This document shows, in pieces, positions 27,824-36,373 of a DNA stretch of 64,000 bases. Each line of letters opens with the position of its first letter. Within the stretch, counting starts at the first letter, position 1. Position numbers and translations under genes: made by a program. Origin of the DNA: SIG603 sp044432645. Lineage in GTDB: Bacteria; Bacillota; Clostridia; Oscillospirales; Acutalibacteraceae. The notes below the pieces were generated by a model. That model did no database searches and was not told the DNA's origin. It was given only the letters and a program-made list of their open reading frames with translations. The DNA lies in contig JAWXUM010000003.1 in NCBI GenBank assembly GCA_044432645.1, positions 67,292 through 131,291 on the forward strand, in the 5' to 3' direction.

Positions 27824-28660
27824 TTAGACTTTTTCTGCGTCTTTTATTGCTTTCATCATTGTGTATGTAAGACTTAATTCATTTTCGTTATCTTGTGGAA
27901 TATCTTCACGGTTTATCCAATTAGCCACTTTTAACTCGTTTGTATCTAAAGTAATACTGTCATCACCGTCTAAATCTGCAAAAAATCCCATTAACAGACT
28001 TTGAGAAAATCCCCAAGGTTGACTTTTATAATAGCGAATATTTTTCACATTAACGCCAACTTCTTCCATAACTTCACGCTTTACAGTTTCCTCTAAAGTT
28101 TCTCCTATTTCACAAAAACCAGCTATCAACGCATAACGTGAAAAACCTCTAGCATATTTTGTAAGCATCACTTTGTCGCCATTTAAAACACCTACTATAA
28201 TTACAGGTGAAATTTTAGGATACACTATATTTTTGCAGTTATCGCAAACCATAGCCCTTTCGGTTTTGCTGTGTTTCATCAAATTACCACAAGAACCACA
28301 GAACTTGTTACATTCATACCAATTTGAAAGATGATATGCAGTAATTCCTGCAAAAGCTGTCCACTTTGGCATAAAAGTTCTAAAAGTGCCTATAGGATTA
28401 AATTGAAACTTTTCTGGCAAAGTTATATTTTTTTGATATTTCATCATAAAAATTGATGTTTCGTCAACACTCAATAAATAAATTAGTTCAGCATCCTCAA
28501 AATTTTCACCGATTAATTTAACTGTAGGAACTTTTAAATTTTCGTTATCATTTACAAATAAAACTTCAGATTTATTAAATAAAAATACTAAATCTTCGTT
28601 TTTAGGTTGTTTTGGTGTGAATTCATTTTTAAGTTGTAACGGTTTTATATCTTGTATCAT
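27824..28660 (-). CDS. nudC: NAD(H) pyrophosphatase NudC-type Nudix
   Basis: A 278-residue Nudix enzyme that splits NADH to NMNH and AMP; family members can also remove NAD caps from RNA. A Cys4 zinc ribbon (CGSCG ... CDNC) lies at about residues 120-145, and the Nudix box GFCEIGETLEETVKREVMEE at about 180-199. It starts at ATG 28660 with AGAGG upstream, divergent from the GntR regulator. No operon partner is visible. Confidence 0.92.
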   Translation of the reverse strand: MIQDIKPLQLKNEFTPKQPKNEDLVFLFNKSEVLFVNDNENLKVPTVKLIGENFEDAELIYLLSVDETSIFMMKYQKNITLPEKFQFNPIGTFRTFMPKWTAFAGITAYHLSNWYECNKFCGSCGNLMKHSKTERAMVCDNCKNIVYPKISPVIIVGVLNGDKVMLTKYARGFSRYALIAGFCEIGETLEETVKREVMEEVGVNVKNIRYYKSQPWGFSQSLLMGFFADLDGDDSITLDTNELKVANWINREDIPQDNENELSLTYTMMKAIKDAEKV

Positions 28661-28782
28661 AATGACCTCTATTTATTACATTTATTTGTTTTTAATTATA
28701 CCACTATATCTTATTTTTTGTCTAGTAAAATTTAACAATAAAGCTCATAAAACTTTGTTAGATATTATTGGGTGCTATTGTA

Positions 28783-28811
28783 TTGACACAGCAAAAATAT
28801 AGTGTTAAAAT
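28783..28811 (+). promoter_or_regulatory. Promoter of the GntR/transketolase operon
   Basis: TTGACA (28783-28788) and TAAAAT (28806-28811) are spaced by 17 bases. The start point would fall near 28818, inside the first TGAATTCA palindrome. Confidence 0.8.
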
Positions 28812-28816
28812 AAAAA

Positions 28817-28846
28817 TGAATTCATTTTGTATAGTAATTGAATTCA
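28817..28846 (+). promoter_or_regulatory. Probable GntR operator: paired TGAATTCA palindromes
   Basis: Two identical 8-bp palindromes lie at 28817-28824 and 28839-28846 with centres 22 bp apart, about two helical turns. They sit just downstream of the -10 box and before the regulator's own gene. This placement fits autorepression by the encoded GntR/FadR-type protein, by inference. Confidence 0.6.
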
Positions 28847-28871
28847 AAAAATACATTATAAAGAGGTTTAT

Positions 28872-29534
28872 ATGAAAGTCACAAACAATTCCGAATACAT
28901 ATACACTAAAATCAAAGAATTGATACTTTCGGGTTATTTTAAAGAAAACGAAAAAATTAATCAGGCCTCACTTGCAAAAAAATTTAATGTAAGCCGTACA
29001 CCTGTTGTAAAAACTTTATACAGACTAACTTCTGAAGGAATTATTGAAAATATACCAAACAAAGGGTTTTACCTTGTTAAATTCAGTTTAGATGAACTTG
29101 TCGACTTGCTTAAAATTCGCCAAGCTTTTGACAAAGTGCTAGCAGAAAGTTTAATTCAAACTGTAACTGACGAGCAAATTAACCACATGAAAAATATGTT
29201 TATTCCTTTTCAAAATTGCATTTGGGACGAAGTTGTCACTAGTAATTATTGGGACACTGACAAAGAGTTCCATGAATATCTTTTAGAAATTTGCCCTAAC
29301 AAATGGGTGAAAAGAATTGATGACAATTTTCACATTTATGGCAAAGTTTATCATGGTGGACTTATTAGAACACCTATCGTAACTTTACCAGAACATCTAA
29401 ACATAATAAATGCTATTGAAGAGAAGAATTTCGAAAAAACAACCTATGAGCTAAGCCAGCATATTCAAGCCTCAATTGATGTTTTAGAAAATACTATAAA
29501 AACACTTGACGGCTTTGGATATTCAAATAAATAA
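28872..29534 (+). CDS. GntR-family regulator (FadR/FCD subfamily)
   Basis: 220 residues. The N-terminal winged helix-turn-helix (about residues 8-70) includes NQASLAKKFNVSRTPVVKTLYRL. The C-terminal FCD domain carries D130, H134, H175 and H197, the expected metal/ligand site that binds acid ligands in this subfamily. AAGAGG precedes the ATG. It heads a six-gene operon, so it most likely represses it until a sugar acid or related metabolite appears. The ligand is unknown. Confidence 0.85.
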   Translation: MKVTNNSEYIYTKIKELILSGYFKENEKINQASLAKKFNVSRTPVVKTLYRLTSEGIIENIPNKGFYLVKFSLDELVDLLKIRQAFDKVLAESLIQTVTDEQINHMKNMFIPFQNCIWDEVVTSNYWDTDKEFHEYLLEICPNKWVKRIDDNFHIYGKVYHGGLIRTPIVTLPEHLNIINAIEEKNFEKTTYELSQHIQASIDVLENTIKTLDGFGYSNK

Positions 29535-29554
29535 ATTAAAGTGAGGACAAAAAA

Positions 29555-30211
29555 ATGAAAAAACTTTACACAATCAACACTGTTAACAATTTTATGGACA
29601 TTATTTATGGTCCATTCGGCAAACCTTTTATGGAAAGCAAAGATGATTTGGAAATTTACAATATTATGGACGACAGCTTACTAAAAGACACTATTGCAGC
29701 TGGCGAAATGACACCAGTTATCGCTTCAAGAATTTTATCTTACGCAAAAAGTGCAGAAGCTAGTGGTGCAGATGCTGTTTTAGTAACTTGTACTTCTGTT
29801 AACAAAGCAACTGCTTTAGTTAAACCTTTATTAGGCATTCCTATGATGAATATTGAAGAGCCAACAGCTATTGAAGCAGTAGAAAAAGGTAGCAAAATTG
29901 GTGTTCTTGCAACACTACCAACAAGCCCAGCTGCTATAGGCAGAGTTATTGAAGAAAAAGCTAAAGAAATGGGTAAAGAAATTCAAATTATAAACAGAGT
30001 AGCAGAAGGTGCGTTTGATGTTCTTTGCACAGGCGACAGAGCAAAACATGACGAAATGGTAAACGCTGAACTATACAAATTAGCTCAAGAAGTTGACGTT
30101 ATCGTATTTGCTCAAATTTCTATGAGCCTTTTAAAACATGACGAAGTAAAAGTTCCTATTTGTAAAATTGGCGAAACTGGTTTTGCTAAAATTTACGATA
30201 TGATTAAATAA
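29555..30211 (+). CDS. Asp/Glu/hydantoin racemase-family protein
   Basis: 218 residues with the racemase fold. The first catalytic Cys motif is TCTSV (about residues 78-82), but the second position, normally a Cys in the C-terminal half, reads AQISM (about residues 191-195). A two-base racemase with a Cys pair is therefore not supported; an isomerase, decarboxylase-like or one-base enzyme is possible. GAGG lies before the ATG, 20 bases from the regulator stop. Confidence 0.75.
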   Translation: MKKLYTINTVNNFMDIIYGPFGKPFMESKDDLEIYNIMDDSLLKDTIAAGEMTPVIASRILSYAKSAEASGADAVLVTCTSVNKATALVKPLLGIPMMNIEEPTAIEAVEKGSKIGVLATLPTSPAAIGRVIEEKAKEMGKEIQIINRVAEGAFDVLCTGDRAKHDEMVNAELYKLAQEVDVIVFAQISMSLLKHDEVKVPICKIGETGFAKIYDMIK

Positions 30212-30223
30212 TCGAGGTATATA

Positions 30224-31051
30224 ATGAATAAAGCTGAACAACTTTTTTCACAAGGTAAAGAAGTTAAAACTAGACTTTTAAACATGATACACACAGCGCA
30301 GTCTGGCCACCCAGGTGGTTCGCTTTCTATAGCAGATATTATGACTGTACTTTATTTTGATGAATTAAACATAGACCCTAAAAATCCTAAATGGGCTGAC
30401 AGAGATAGATTTGTACTTTCTAAAGGTCACGTTTGCCCAGTTTTGTATACATGCCTTGCAATGCGTGGATATTTTGGGTTAGAGGTTCTTGACACTTTGC
30501 GCAAAGAGGGTTCTATATTACAAGGTCATCCTGATATGAAAAAGTGCCCAGGCGTTGATATTTCTACTGGCTCACTTGGACAAGGTTTGAGCGTCGCTGT
30601 TGGAATGGCGATTGCAGGCAAAAGAGATAACAAAAACTACAGAGTTTTCTCTGTTATAGGCGATGGTGAGTCTAACGAGGGTCAAATTTGGGAAGCACTT
30701 GAAACTGCTGCTAAATATGAGCTTAACAATTTGATTTTAATTGTTGACAATAACGGTCTTCAAAATGACAATATTTGTGAAGTAGTTATGCCACTTAGAA
30801 ATTACAAAGATAAATTTGAAGCTTTTGGCCTTGATGTCTACCCTATTGACGGACATAATATGTATGAAATTTTAGATGTTTTCGAAAAAATCAAAAATAA
30901 AACTTCTAACAAGCCTAGCTGCATTCTTGCAAAAACAGTAAAAGGTAAGGGCGTTTCATACATGGAAAATGTTGTAGCTTGGCACGGAACTGCACCAAAT
31001 GACAAAGAACTAGAAATTGCACTAAAAGAAATTCAGGAGGCTGTATTATGA
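30224..31051 (+). CDS. Transketolase, N-terminal subunit
   Basis: 275 residues carrying the thiamine-diphosphate half: GHPGGSLSIADIM, then GDGESNEGQIWEA (GDG...N motif) and the KTVKGKGVSYMEN block. It forms an active transketolase with the next gene, which it overlaps by four bases. It is probably a dedicated enzyme for the operon's substrate rather than the pentose-phosphate housekeeper, since it sits under a GntR regulator. Split transketolases also occur in apiose-type catabolism. Confidence 0.9.
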   Translation: MNKAEQLFSQGKEVKTRLLNMIHTAQSGHPGGSLSIADIMTVLYFDELNIDPKNPKWADRDRFVLSKGHVCPVLYTCLAMRGYFGLEVLDTLRKEGSILQGHPDMKKCPGVDISTGSLGQGLSVAVGMAIAGKRDNKNYRVFSVIGDGESNEGQIWEALETAAKYELNNLILIVDNNGLQNDNICEVVMPLRNYKDKFEAFGLDVYPIDGHNMYEILDVFEKIKNKTSNKPSCILAKTVKGKGVSYMENVVAWHGTAPNDKELEIALKEIQEAVL

Positions 31052-31986
31052 TAAATAAAGCTGTTCCAACAAGAGATGCTTATGGTGAAGAAATTTTAGA
31101 ATTAGGCAGAGAAAACCCTGACATTTTTGTTGTTGACTGTGATATAGGTAAATCTTGTAAAACTGTTGAGTTTTCTAAAGAGCTACCAATGCAACATGTT
31201 AACGTAGGTATTGCAGAACAAAACGCTTGTGGTGTTGGCGTTGGTCTTGCAACTTGCGGAAAAATTCCTTTTGTAACAACTTATGCTGTTTTTGGCAGTA
31301 TGAGAATGTGCGAGCAAATTCGTCAAGAAGTATGCTATACTAACTTAAATGTTAAGATTGCTTGTTCTCATGGTGGTTTAACTCCTGCTAATGACGGTGC
31401 AAGTCACCAAGGAATTGAAGACATGGGAATTCTTAGAACTATTCCTAACATGACTGTTGTTATGGGTTGCGACTATTATTCTACTAGAAAGCTAGTTAGA
31501 AAAGCTGCTGAAATTCATGGTGCTGTTTATTTAAGGTTTACTCGTGATGCTGTTCCTTGTATTTATGACGGAACTGAGGAGTTTGAAATTGGCAAAGCTT
31601 ACAAACTTAAAGACGGTGATGATGTTACAATTATTGCAAATGGTGACATTATGAATTTAGCTGTTAAAGCTTATGAGGAACTAAAATCTCAAGGCATTAA
31701 CGCTACTGTACTTGATATGCACACAATTAAACCTCTTGATGTAGACGCTGTTAAAAAGGCGATAAACAAAACTGGTAAAATTGTAACTGTGGAAGACCAC
31801 AACATAATCAACGGTTTAGGCAGTGCTGTAAGCGAAGTTATAGCAGAAGAAGGCAAAGGCAAACTTATTAGAATTGGTATTCGTGACCAATTTGGACAAT
31901 CTGCACCTTATGAAAGACTTTTAGAAATGAATGGAATAACAACTGAAGAAATTGTAAAAGCTTGTAAAAAATTAAAGGAGATTTAA
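31048..31986 (+). CDS. Transketolase, C-terminal subunit
   Basis: 312 residues with the pyrimidine-binding half (NVGIAEQNACGVGVGLA, the catalytic Glu in IAEQ) and the C-terminal domain (VEDHNIINGLGSA). The start overlaps the N-subunit stop by four bases and is preceded by CAGGAGG. Together the two subunits transfer a two-carbon ketol unit. Confidence 0.9.
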   Translation: MINKAVPTRDAYGEEILELGRENPDIFVVDCDIGKSCKTVEFSKELPMQHVNVGIAEQNACGVGVGLATCGKIPFVTTYAVFGSMRMCEQIRQEVCYTNLNVKIACSHGGLTPANDGASHQGIEDMGILRTIPNMTVVMGCDYYSTRKLVRKAAEIHGAVYLRFTRDAVPCIYDGTEEFEIGKAYKLKDGDDVTIIANGDIMNLAVKAYEELKSQGINATVLDMHTIKPLDVDAVKKAINKTGKIVTVEDHNIINGLGSAVSEVIAEEGKGKLIRIGIRDQFGQSAPYERLLEMNGITTEEIVKACKKLKEI

Positions 31987-31990
31987 AATT

Positions 31991-32947
31991 ATGAAAATTG
32001 TAGTATTAGATGGTTACACAGAAAACCCAGGTGATTTAAGCTGGGACGATTTAAAAGCACTTGGGGAACTTAGCGTATATGATAGAACCCCTGCTGATAT
32101 GGTAGTAGAAAGAATAGCAGATGCTGAAATTGTAATTGTAAACAAAACTTTAATCACAAAAGAAATTATAACAGCTTGCCCTAGCATTAAATATATTGGT
32201 GTTTTAGCTACTGGTTATAATGTTGTAGATGTAGATGCTGCAAAGGAACAAGGCATTCCAGTTTGTAATATTCCTACATATGGCACATCAGCTGTTGCTC
32301 AATTCGTATTTGCACTTTTATTAGAAATTTGCCACAGAGTTCAAAACCACAGCAACAGTGTAGTAAATGGTGATTGGACTAACTGTCAAGATTTCTGTTT
32401 TTGGCTTAACCCACTAGTAGAGCTTGCTGGTAAAACAATTGGTCTTGTAGGTTTTGGTAGAATTGGTATAGCAACTGCTAAAATTGCAAAAGGTTTTGGC
32501 ATGGAAGTTTTAGCTTATGATAGTTTTGAAAGCGAAGAAGGTAAAAGCCTTGCTACTTACGTAAGCCTTGATGAACTACTTGAAAAATCAGACGTTGTTT
32601 CACTTCATGTTCCTCTATTTGAGTCAACTCAAGGTATCATCAACAAAAACACACTTGCTAAAATGAAAAGTTCTGCAATTTTAATCAACACTTCTCGTGG
32701 TCCATTAGTTGTAGAAGAAGACCTTAAAGAAGCACTTAACAATGGCACAATTTATGCAGCTGGTGTTGACGTTGTGTCCACTGAGCCTATAAAAATGGAT
32801 AACCCACTTTTGCAAGCTAAAAATTGTATTGTTACACCTCATATTGCTTGGGCACCAAAAGAAAGTCGCCAAAGACTTATGAACATTGCAGTTGACAATG
32901 TAAAAGCTTTTATTGAAGGAAACCCTGTAAATGTTGTAAATAAATAA
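31991..32947 (+). CDS. D-2-hydroxyacid dehydrogenase, glycerate/hydroxypyruvate type
   Basis: 318 residues. The NAD-binding Rossmann motif is GLVGFGRIG (about residue 148 onward), with the catalytic Arg in INTSRG, a Glu near ST(E)P, and His in TPHIAWA. The N-terminal pattern (VVLDGYTENPGDLSWDDL) is that of hydroxypyruvate reductases. Hydroxypyruvate is also a ketol donor for transketolase, linking it to its neighbours by inference. AAGGAG precedes the ATG. Confidence 0.85.
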   Translation: MKIVVLDGYTENPGDLSWDDLKALGELSVYDRTPADMVVERIADAEIVIVNKTLITKEIITACPSIKYIGVLATGYNVVDVDAAKEQGIPVCNIPTYGTSAVAQFVFALLLEICHRVQNHSNSVVNGDWTNCQDFCFWLNPLVELAGKTIGLVGFGRIGIATAKIAKGFGMEVLAYDSFESEEGKSLATYVSLDELLEKSDVVSLHVPLFESTQGIINKNTLAKMKSSAILINTSRGPLVVEEDLKEALNNGTIYAAGVDVVSTEPIKMDNPLLQAKNCIVTPHIAWAPKESRQRLMNIAVDNVKAFIEGNPVNVVNK

Positions 32948-32959
32948 AGGAGATTTTTT

Positions 32960-34201
32960 ATGAAAACAGTTATAAAAACTTGTGGAGATAAATTTTTAAT
33001 CAACGACAAATTAGTATACAGTGAACTACCAAAAGAAAATGTTCATGGTTTACTTATGAACGCTAGATTTATTCAAGGCGTATTTGACGACAAAGCAGCT
33101 CCTGAACGATTTAACAGATTTGGCAAAACATTCACACCAGACGAACAAACTGATAACTTAATTAAATGTTTACCACAGTGGTATGCTAAAGGTTTACGTG
33201 CAATTACAGTTGGTCTTCAAGGTGGTGGCCCTTGCTTTACTATTGAAAATCTTACTATTGACAATAACCCTTATGGCGAAGATGGTACTGCTATTGACCC
33301 AGCTTATTTAGACAGACTTGAAAGAATTATCAATGCTTGTGACGAAATTGGCATGGTTGTAATTGTAAGCTATTTTTACCATATTCAAGCAATTAAAATT
33401 AAAGACGACATTGGAGTTATGACAGCTGTTAAAACTGCTTCAAATTGGTTAAGAGATAAAAAATTCACAAATGTTATCATCGAAATTGCAAACGAGCATG
33501 AATGTCACGGCTTTAGATGTCACCCAATTATTTATACACAAAAAGGTGTTTGCGAACTTATCGAAATCGCTAAAAGAGAATCTGGTGGTATTCTAGTAGG
33601 CTGTAGCCCACAAGGTGGTGTTTTTGATGAAGAAATTGTAAAAGTTAGTTCTGTTGTTTTAATTCACGGCAACGGACAAACAAGACAAAAATTCTACAAC
33701 TTAATTCAAAAATGCAAAAAAGTCAACCCAAACACCCCTATCGTTTGTAATGAGGACTCCCAAGCTGTTTCTAACATGGAAGTGTCACTTAAAACTGGTA
33801 CTTCTTGGGGTTATTACAACAACATGACAAAACAAGAACCACCTACAGACTGGTCAATTACTAAAGGTGAAGATGCTTATTTTGCTGACAGAATGGCGAT
33901 GGCTTTAGGAATTGAAACTGAAGAAATTGCTCTTGAAGACCAATTCTATTTGCAAGGTCTTGAAGAAAACATTACTTACGAGGGAAAACGTTGGATTAGA
34001 CTTGCAAGTTTATTTCCAGAGAAAATTGACTTTGTTGATTTCTACTGTGGCGGCGAGCTTTACCATACTTCTTATGATGACCCATTCACAATAAACTTTA
34101 ACAGCAACTGGTTACAAGGCGCAGTAACAGGCGAAGTACTAACAAAACCTTGGGAAGCACATGTGCATTTAGCAGACGGAACAGTTATAATTAAAAAATA
34201 A
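32960..34201 (+). CDS. Cytoplasmic GH-A-clan-like (beta/alpha)8 protein
   Basis: 413 residues with no signal peptide. A barrel is suggested by repeated strand motifs (AITVGLQGGG, MVVIVSYFY, NVIIEIANEHE, TPIVCNED). The NEHE near residue 178 and the Glu in CNEDSQ fit the acid/base and nucleophile positions of GH5-like enzymes. A C-terminal beta segment follows. It may hydrolyse a small imported glycoside, or have lost hydrolase activity. It is last in the operon, with AAGGAG before the ATG and a strong terminator after. Confidence 0.6.
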   Translation: MKTVIKTCGDKFLINDKLVYSELPKENVHGLLMNARFIQGVFDDKAAPERFNRFGKTFTPDEQTDNLIKCLPQWYAKGLRAITVGLQGGGPCFTIENLTIDNNPYGEDGTAIDPAYLDRLERIINACDEIGMVVIVSYFYHIQAIKIKDDIGVMTAVKTASNWLRDKKFTNVIIEIANEHECHGFRCHPIIYTQKGVCELIEIAKRESGGILVGCSPQGGVFDEEIVKVSSVVLIHGNGQTRQKFYNLIQKCKKVNPNTPIVCNEDSQAVSNMEVSLKTGTSWGYYNNMTKQEPPTDWSITKGEDAYFADRMAMALGIETEEIALEDQFYLQGLEENITYEGKRWIRLASLFPEKIDFVDFYCGGELYHTSYDDPFTINFNSNWLQGAVTGEVLTKPWEAHVHLADGTVIIKK

Positions 34202-34205
34202 CGCA

Positions 34206-34233
34206 AAAATGGAGGGTTAACGCCCTCCATTTT
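34206..34233. terminator. Bidirectional terminator between convergent operons
   Basis: TGGAGGG/CCCTCCA with flanking AAAA/TTTT arms (34206-34233), placed between the GH-A-like stop and the permease stop. It can terminate both strands. Confidence 0.9.
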
Positions 34234-34268
34234 CTTTTATTCTATATTAATCGAACTTATATTAATTG

Positions 34269-35252
34269 TTAACGTTCTTCACGGAAGTAGTTAACACCCA
34301 GTGCTGCTGGACCACCACTGCCATTTTTTTGGCGAATTGATGACACTATTAACACAACTGCTGTTATAATAAACGGTAAAGCTTGATAAAGTTGTGACGG
34401 CACTGCTGAAAGCCAACCTAAAACTTCGGGGAAAGAATTAGCAAGTGAGCCACTGTATACTTGTAAAGTGTTGAAAAATCCGAAGAACAAAGTTCCTGCA
34501 ATAGCCATTAACGGATTCCAGTTTGCAAAAATAACAAGCGCTATAGAAATCCAGCCGTATCCGTTAATCCAACAAGTTGAGCCTTCGAAAGAACCACCCA
34601 TAACTAAAGCCATGTAATATCCACCAAAACCCATAATACCAGAACCTATAATAATATGCACGTATTTGTATAAATTTAGGTTAATTCCAACTGAATCAGC
34701 AGCTGATGGATTTTCACCAACTGCACGAAGTTTTAAACCTGTTTTAGTAAAGTTTAAATAAAACCACAAACCCACTGCTATTAAAACACCTAAATAAACT
34801 AAAATACTGTGTGAGAAAAACGCTTTTCCTATAACAGGTATTTTTGAAAGAAGTGGAATTTCAATAGCTGTAAATGCAGCTGATACATTTGGAGCTGATT
34901 TTAACGCTGGCCAATCACTACCAAAACCTTTGCCAATAAAGAAGTAAAGACCTAAACCAAAAGTTGTAATAGTAAGACCTGTTACGTTTTGATTAGCTTG
35001 AAGCGAAACAGTAAGAAAAGCGAATAAAAGTCCACAAAGTCCAGCAGCTATAAAAGAAACTAAAAGTCCTATCCATAAACTATTTGTAGCAACACCTGCC
35101 AAATAACCTATAATTGCACCTACTGCCATTGTTCCCTCAACACCTAGGTTGAGGCTACCAGATTTTTCAGTAAGAATTTCGCCTAAAGTACCGTATAATA
35201 AAACTACATTATAAACTACAATATTAAATAAGAACAAAGTAATTACATTCAT
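34269..35252 (-). CDS. Nucleoside-type ABC permease (second subunit)
   Basis: 327 residues with about 8-9 membrane segments and the branched-chain-type permease signature (YGTLGEILTEKSGSLNLGVEG, then LRAVGENPSAADSVGI). It pairs with the neighbouring permease, overlapping by four bases, and with the duplicated ATPase. The BMP lipoprotein and xpt in the unit point to purine nucleosides. Confidence 0.88.
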   Translation of the reverse strand: MNVITLFLFNIVVYNVVLLYGTLGEILTEKSGSLNLGVEGTMAVGAIIGYLAGVATNSLWIGLLVSFIAAGLCGLLFAFLTVSLQANQNVTGLTITTFGLGLYFFIGKGFGSDWPALKSAPNVSAAFTAIEIPLLSKIPVIGKAFFSHSILVYLGVLIAVGLWFYLNFTKTGLKLRAVGENPSAADSVGINLNLYKYVHIIIGSGIMGFGGYYMALVMGGSFEGSTCWINGYGWISIALVIFANWNPLMAIAGTLFFGFFNTLQVYSGSLANSFPEVLGWLSAVPSQLYQALPFIITAVVLIVSSIRQKNGSGGPAALGVNYFREER

Positions 35253-36373
35253 TTCTCTACCTCCTGTTTTGTGTTTTTAACAAGTTTAAATCGTGTAAAG
35301 AAATCTGCTGTTAAAACTGCAAATAAAATCATTCCTTGTAATAAATCTGCAAAGTTAGCATCAACTGTTGCATAAGATGAACTTGCAACGCTACAACCAT
35401 GTTGTAAAACTGTAATTAAAAGGCTTACTACGATAATTCCAATAGTGTTAAGTTTGGCAAGCCAAGCAACAATAATACCTGTCCAACCTACATTGTTTGT
35501 CATAGAAGTTGAAAGCGTACCAGCTGATGATGCATAAAAAGCACCAGCTAGTCCAATTACAGCAGCTGAAATAAAAATTGTGCGAATTACAATTTTAGAA
35601 ACTTTCATGCCTGCATATTTAGCACTGTTTGGGCTGTCGCCAACAACTGAAATCTCGTAACCTTGTTTTGTGTATTTTAAATACCACCAAATAGTGACAC
35701 AAAGAATAACTGCTAAAACCAAAGATAAATTAAGAGAAAAGTTGCCAAAAAAAGTTGGTAAAGTAATCATTTGTGCGCTTTCAGGGAAAGTGTCAAACAT
35801 TGCTCGTGTTGACTCTGTAGAAAGGAAGAAGTTCCAGTCACCACTTGTTTCGCCGAAAAATTTGAGCAAATAAAGTGCAACATAGTTAAGCATAAGAGTT
35901 AAAAGTGTTTCGTTAGTATTAAATTTAACTTTTAAAACTGCTACAAATGCACCATAAAGACCACCAGCAATAGCACCAGCTGCGCCCATAAGTGGAAGAA
36001 TTATAGCACTTGGCAAACTGTCGCCACAAAGATAAGCAATAGCACCTGCACTTATAGCACCCATGATAAATTGACCCTCGCCACCAATGTTCCAAAAACG
36101 CATTTTAAAAGCTAGTGAAAGTGCAACTGAAGTTAAAAGAAGTGGGGTAAAAATTTTAATAAATGCTTCAACTTGTTTGTACGCAAATTTATTGCCAACT
36201 AAACCAAGGCTAAACATATCTCTATAAAAATTAAAAGGATTAACATGTTGAATTGCAAGTAAAATACCACCGATTACAACGGCAATTACAATAGCAATAA
36301 TGTAACTTAAGGCGATACTTTTAAAGCCAACACCCTCACGTTTTACAACACGTATATTACTTTGCTTTTTCAT
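35249..36373 (-). CDS. Nucleoside-type ABC permease (first subunit)
   Basis: 374 residues with a basic N-terminus and about nine membrane segments, including FRMRFWNIGGEGQFIMGA-like and VGDSPNSAKYAGMKV signatures of the BPD_transp_2 family. It overlaps the ATPase gene and the other permease by four bases each, indicating coupled translation. Confidence 0.88.
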   Translation of the reverse strand: MKKQSNIRVVKREGVGFKSIALSYIIAIVIAVVIGGILLAIQHVNPFNFYRDMFSLGLVGNKFAYKQVEAFIKIFTPLLLTSVALSLAFKMRFWNIGGEGQFIMGAISAGAIAYLCGDSLPSAIILPLMGAAGAIAGGLYGAFVAVLKVKFNTNETLLTLMLNYVALYLLKFFGETSGDWNFFLSTESTRAMFDTFPESAQMITLPTFFGNFSLNLSLVLAVILCVTIWWYLKYTKQGYEISVVGDSPNSAKYAGMKVSKIVIRTIFISAAVIGLAGAFYASSAGTLSTSMTNNVGWTGIIVAWLAKLNTIGIIVVSLLITVLQHGCSVASSSYATVDANFADLLQGMILFAVLTADFFTRFKLVKNTKQEVEK

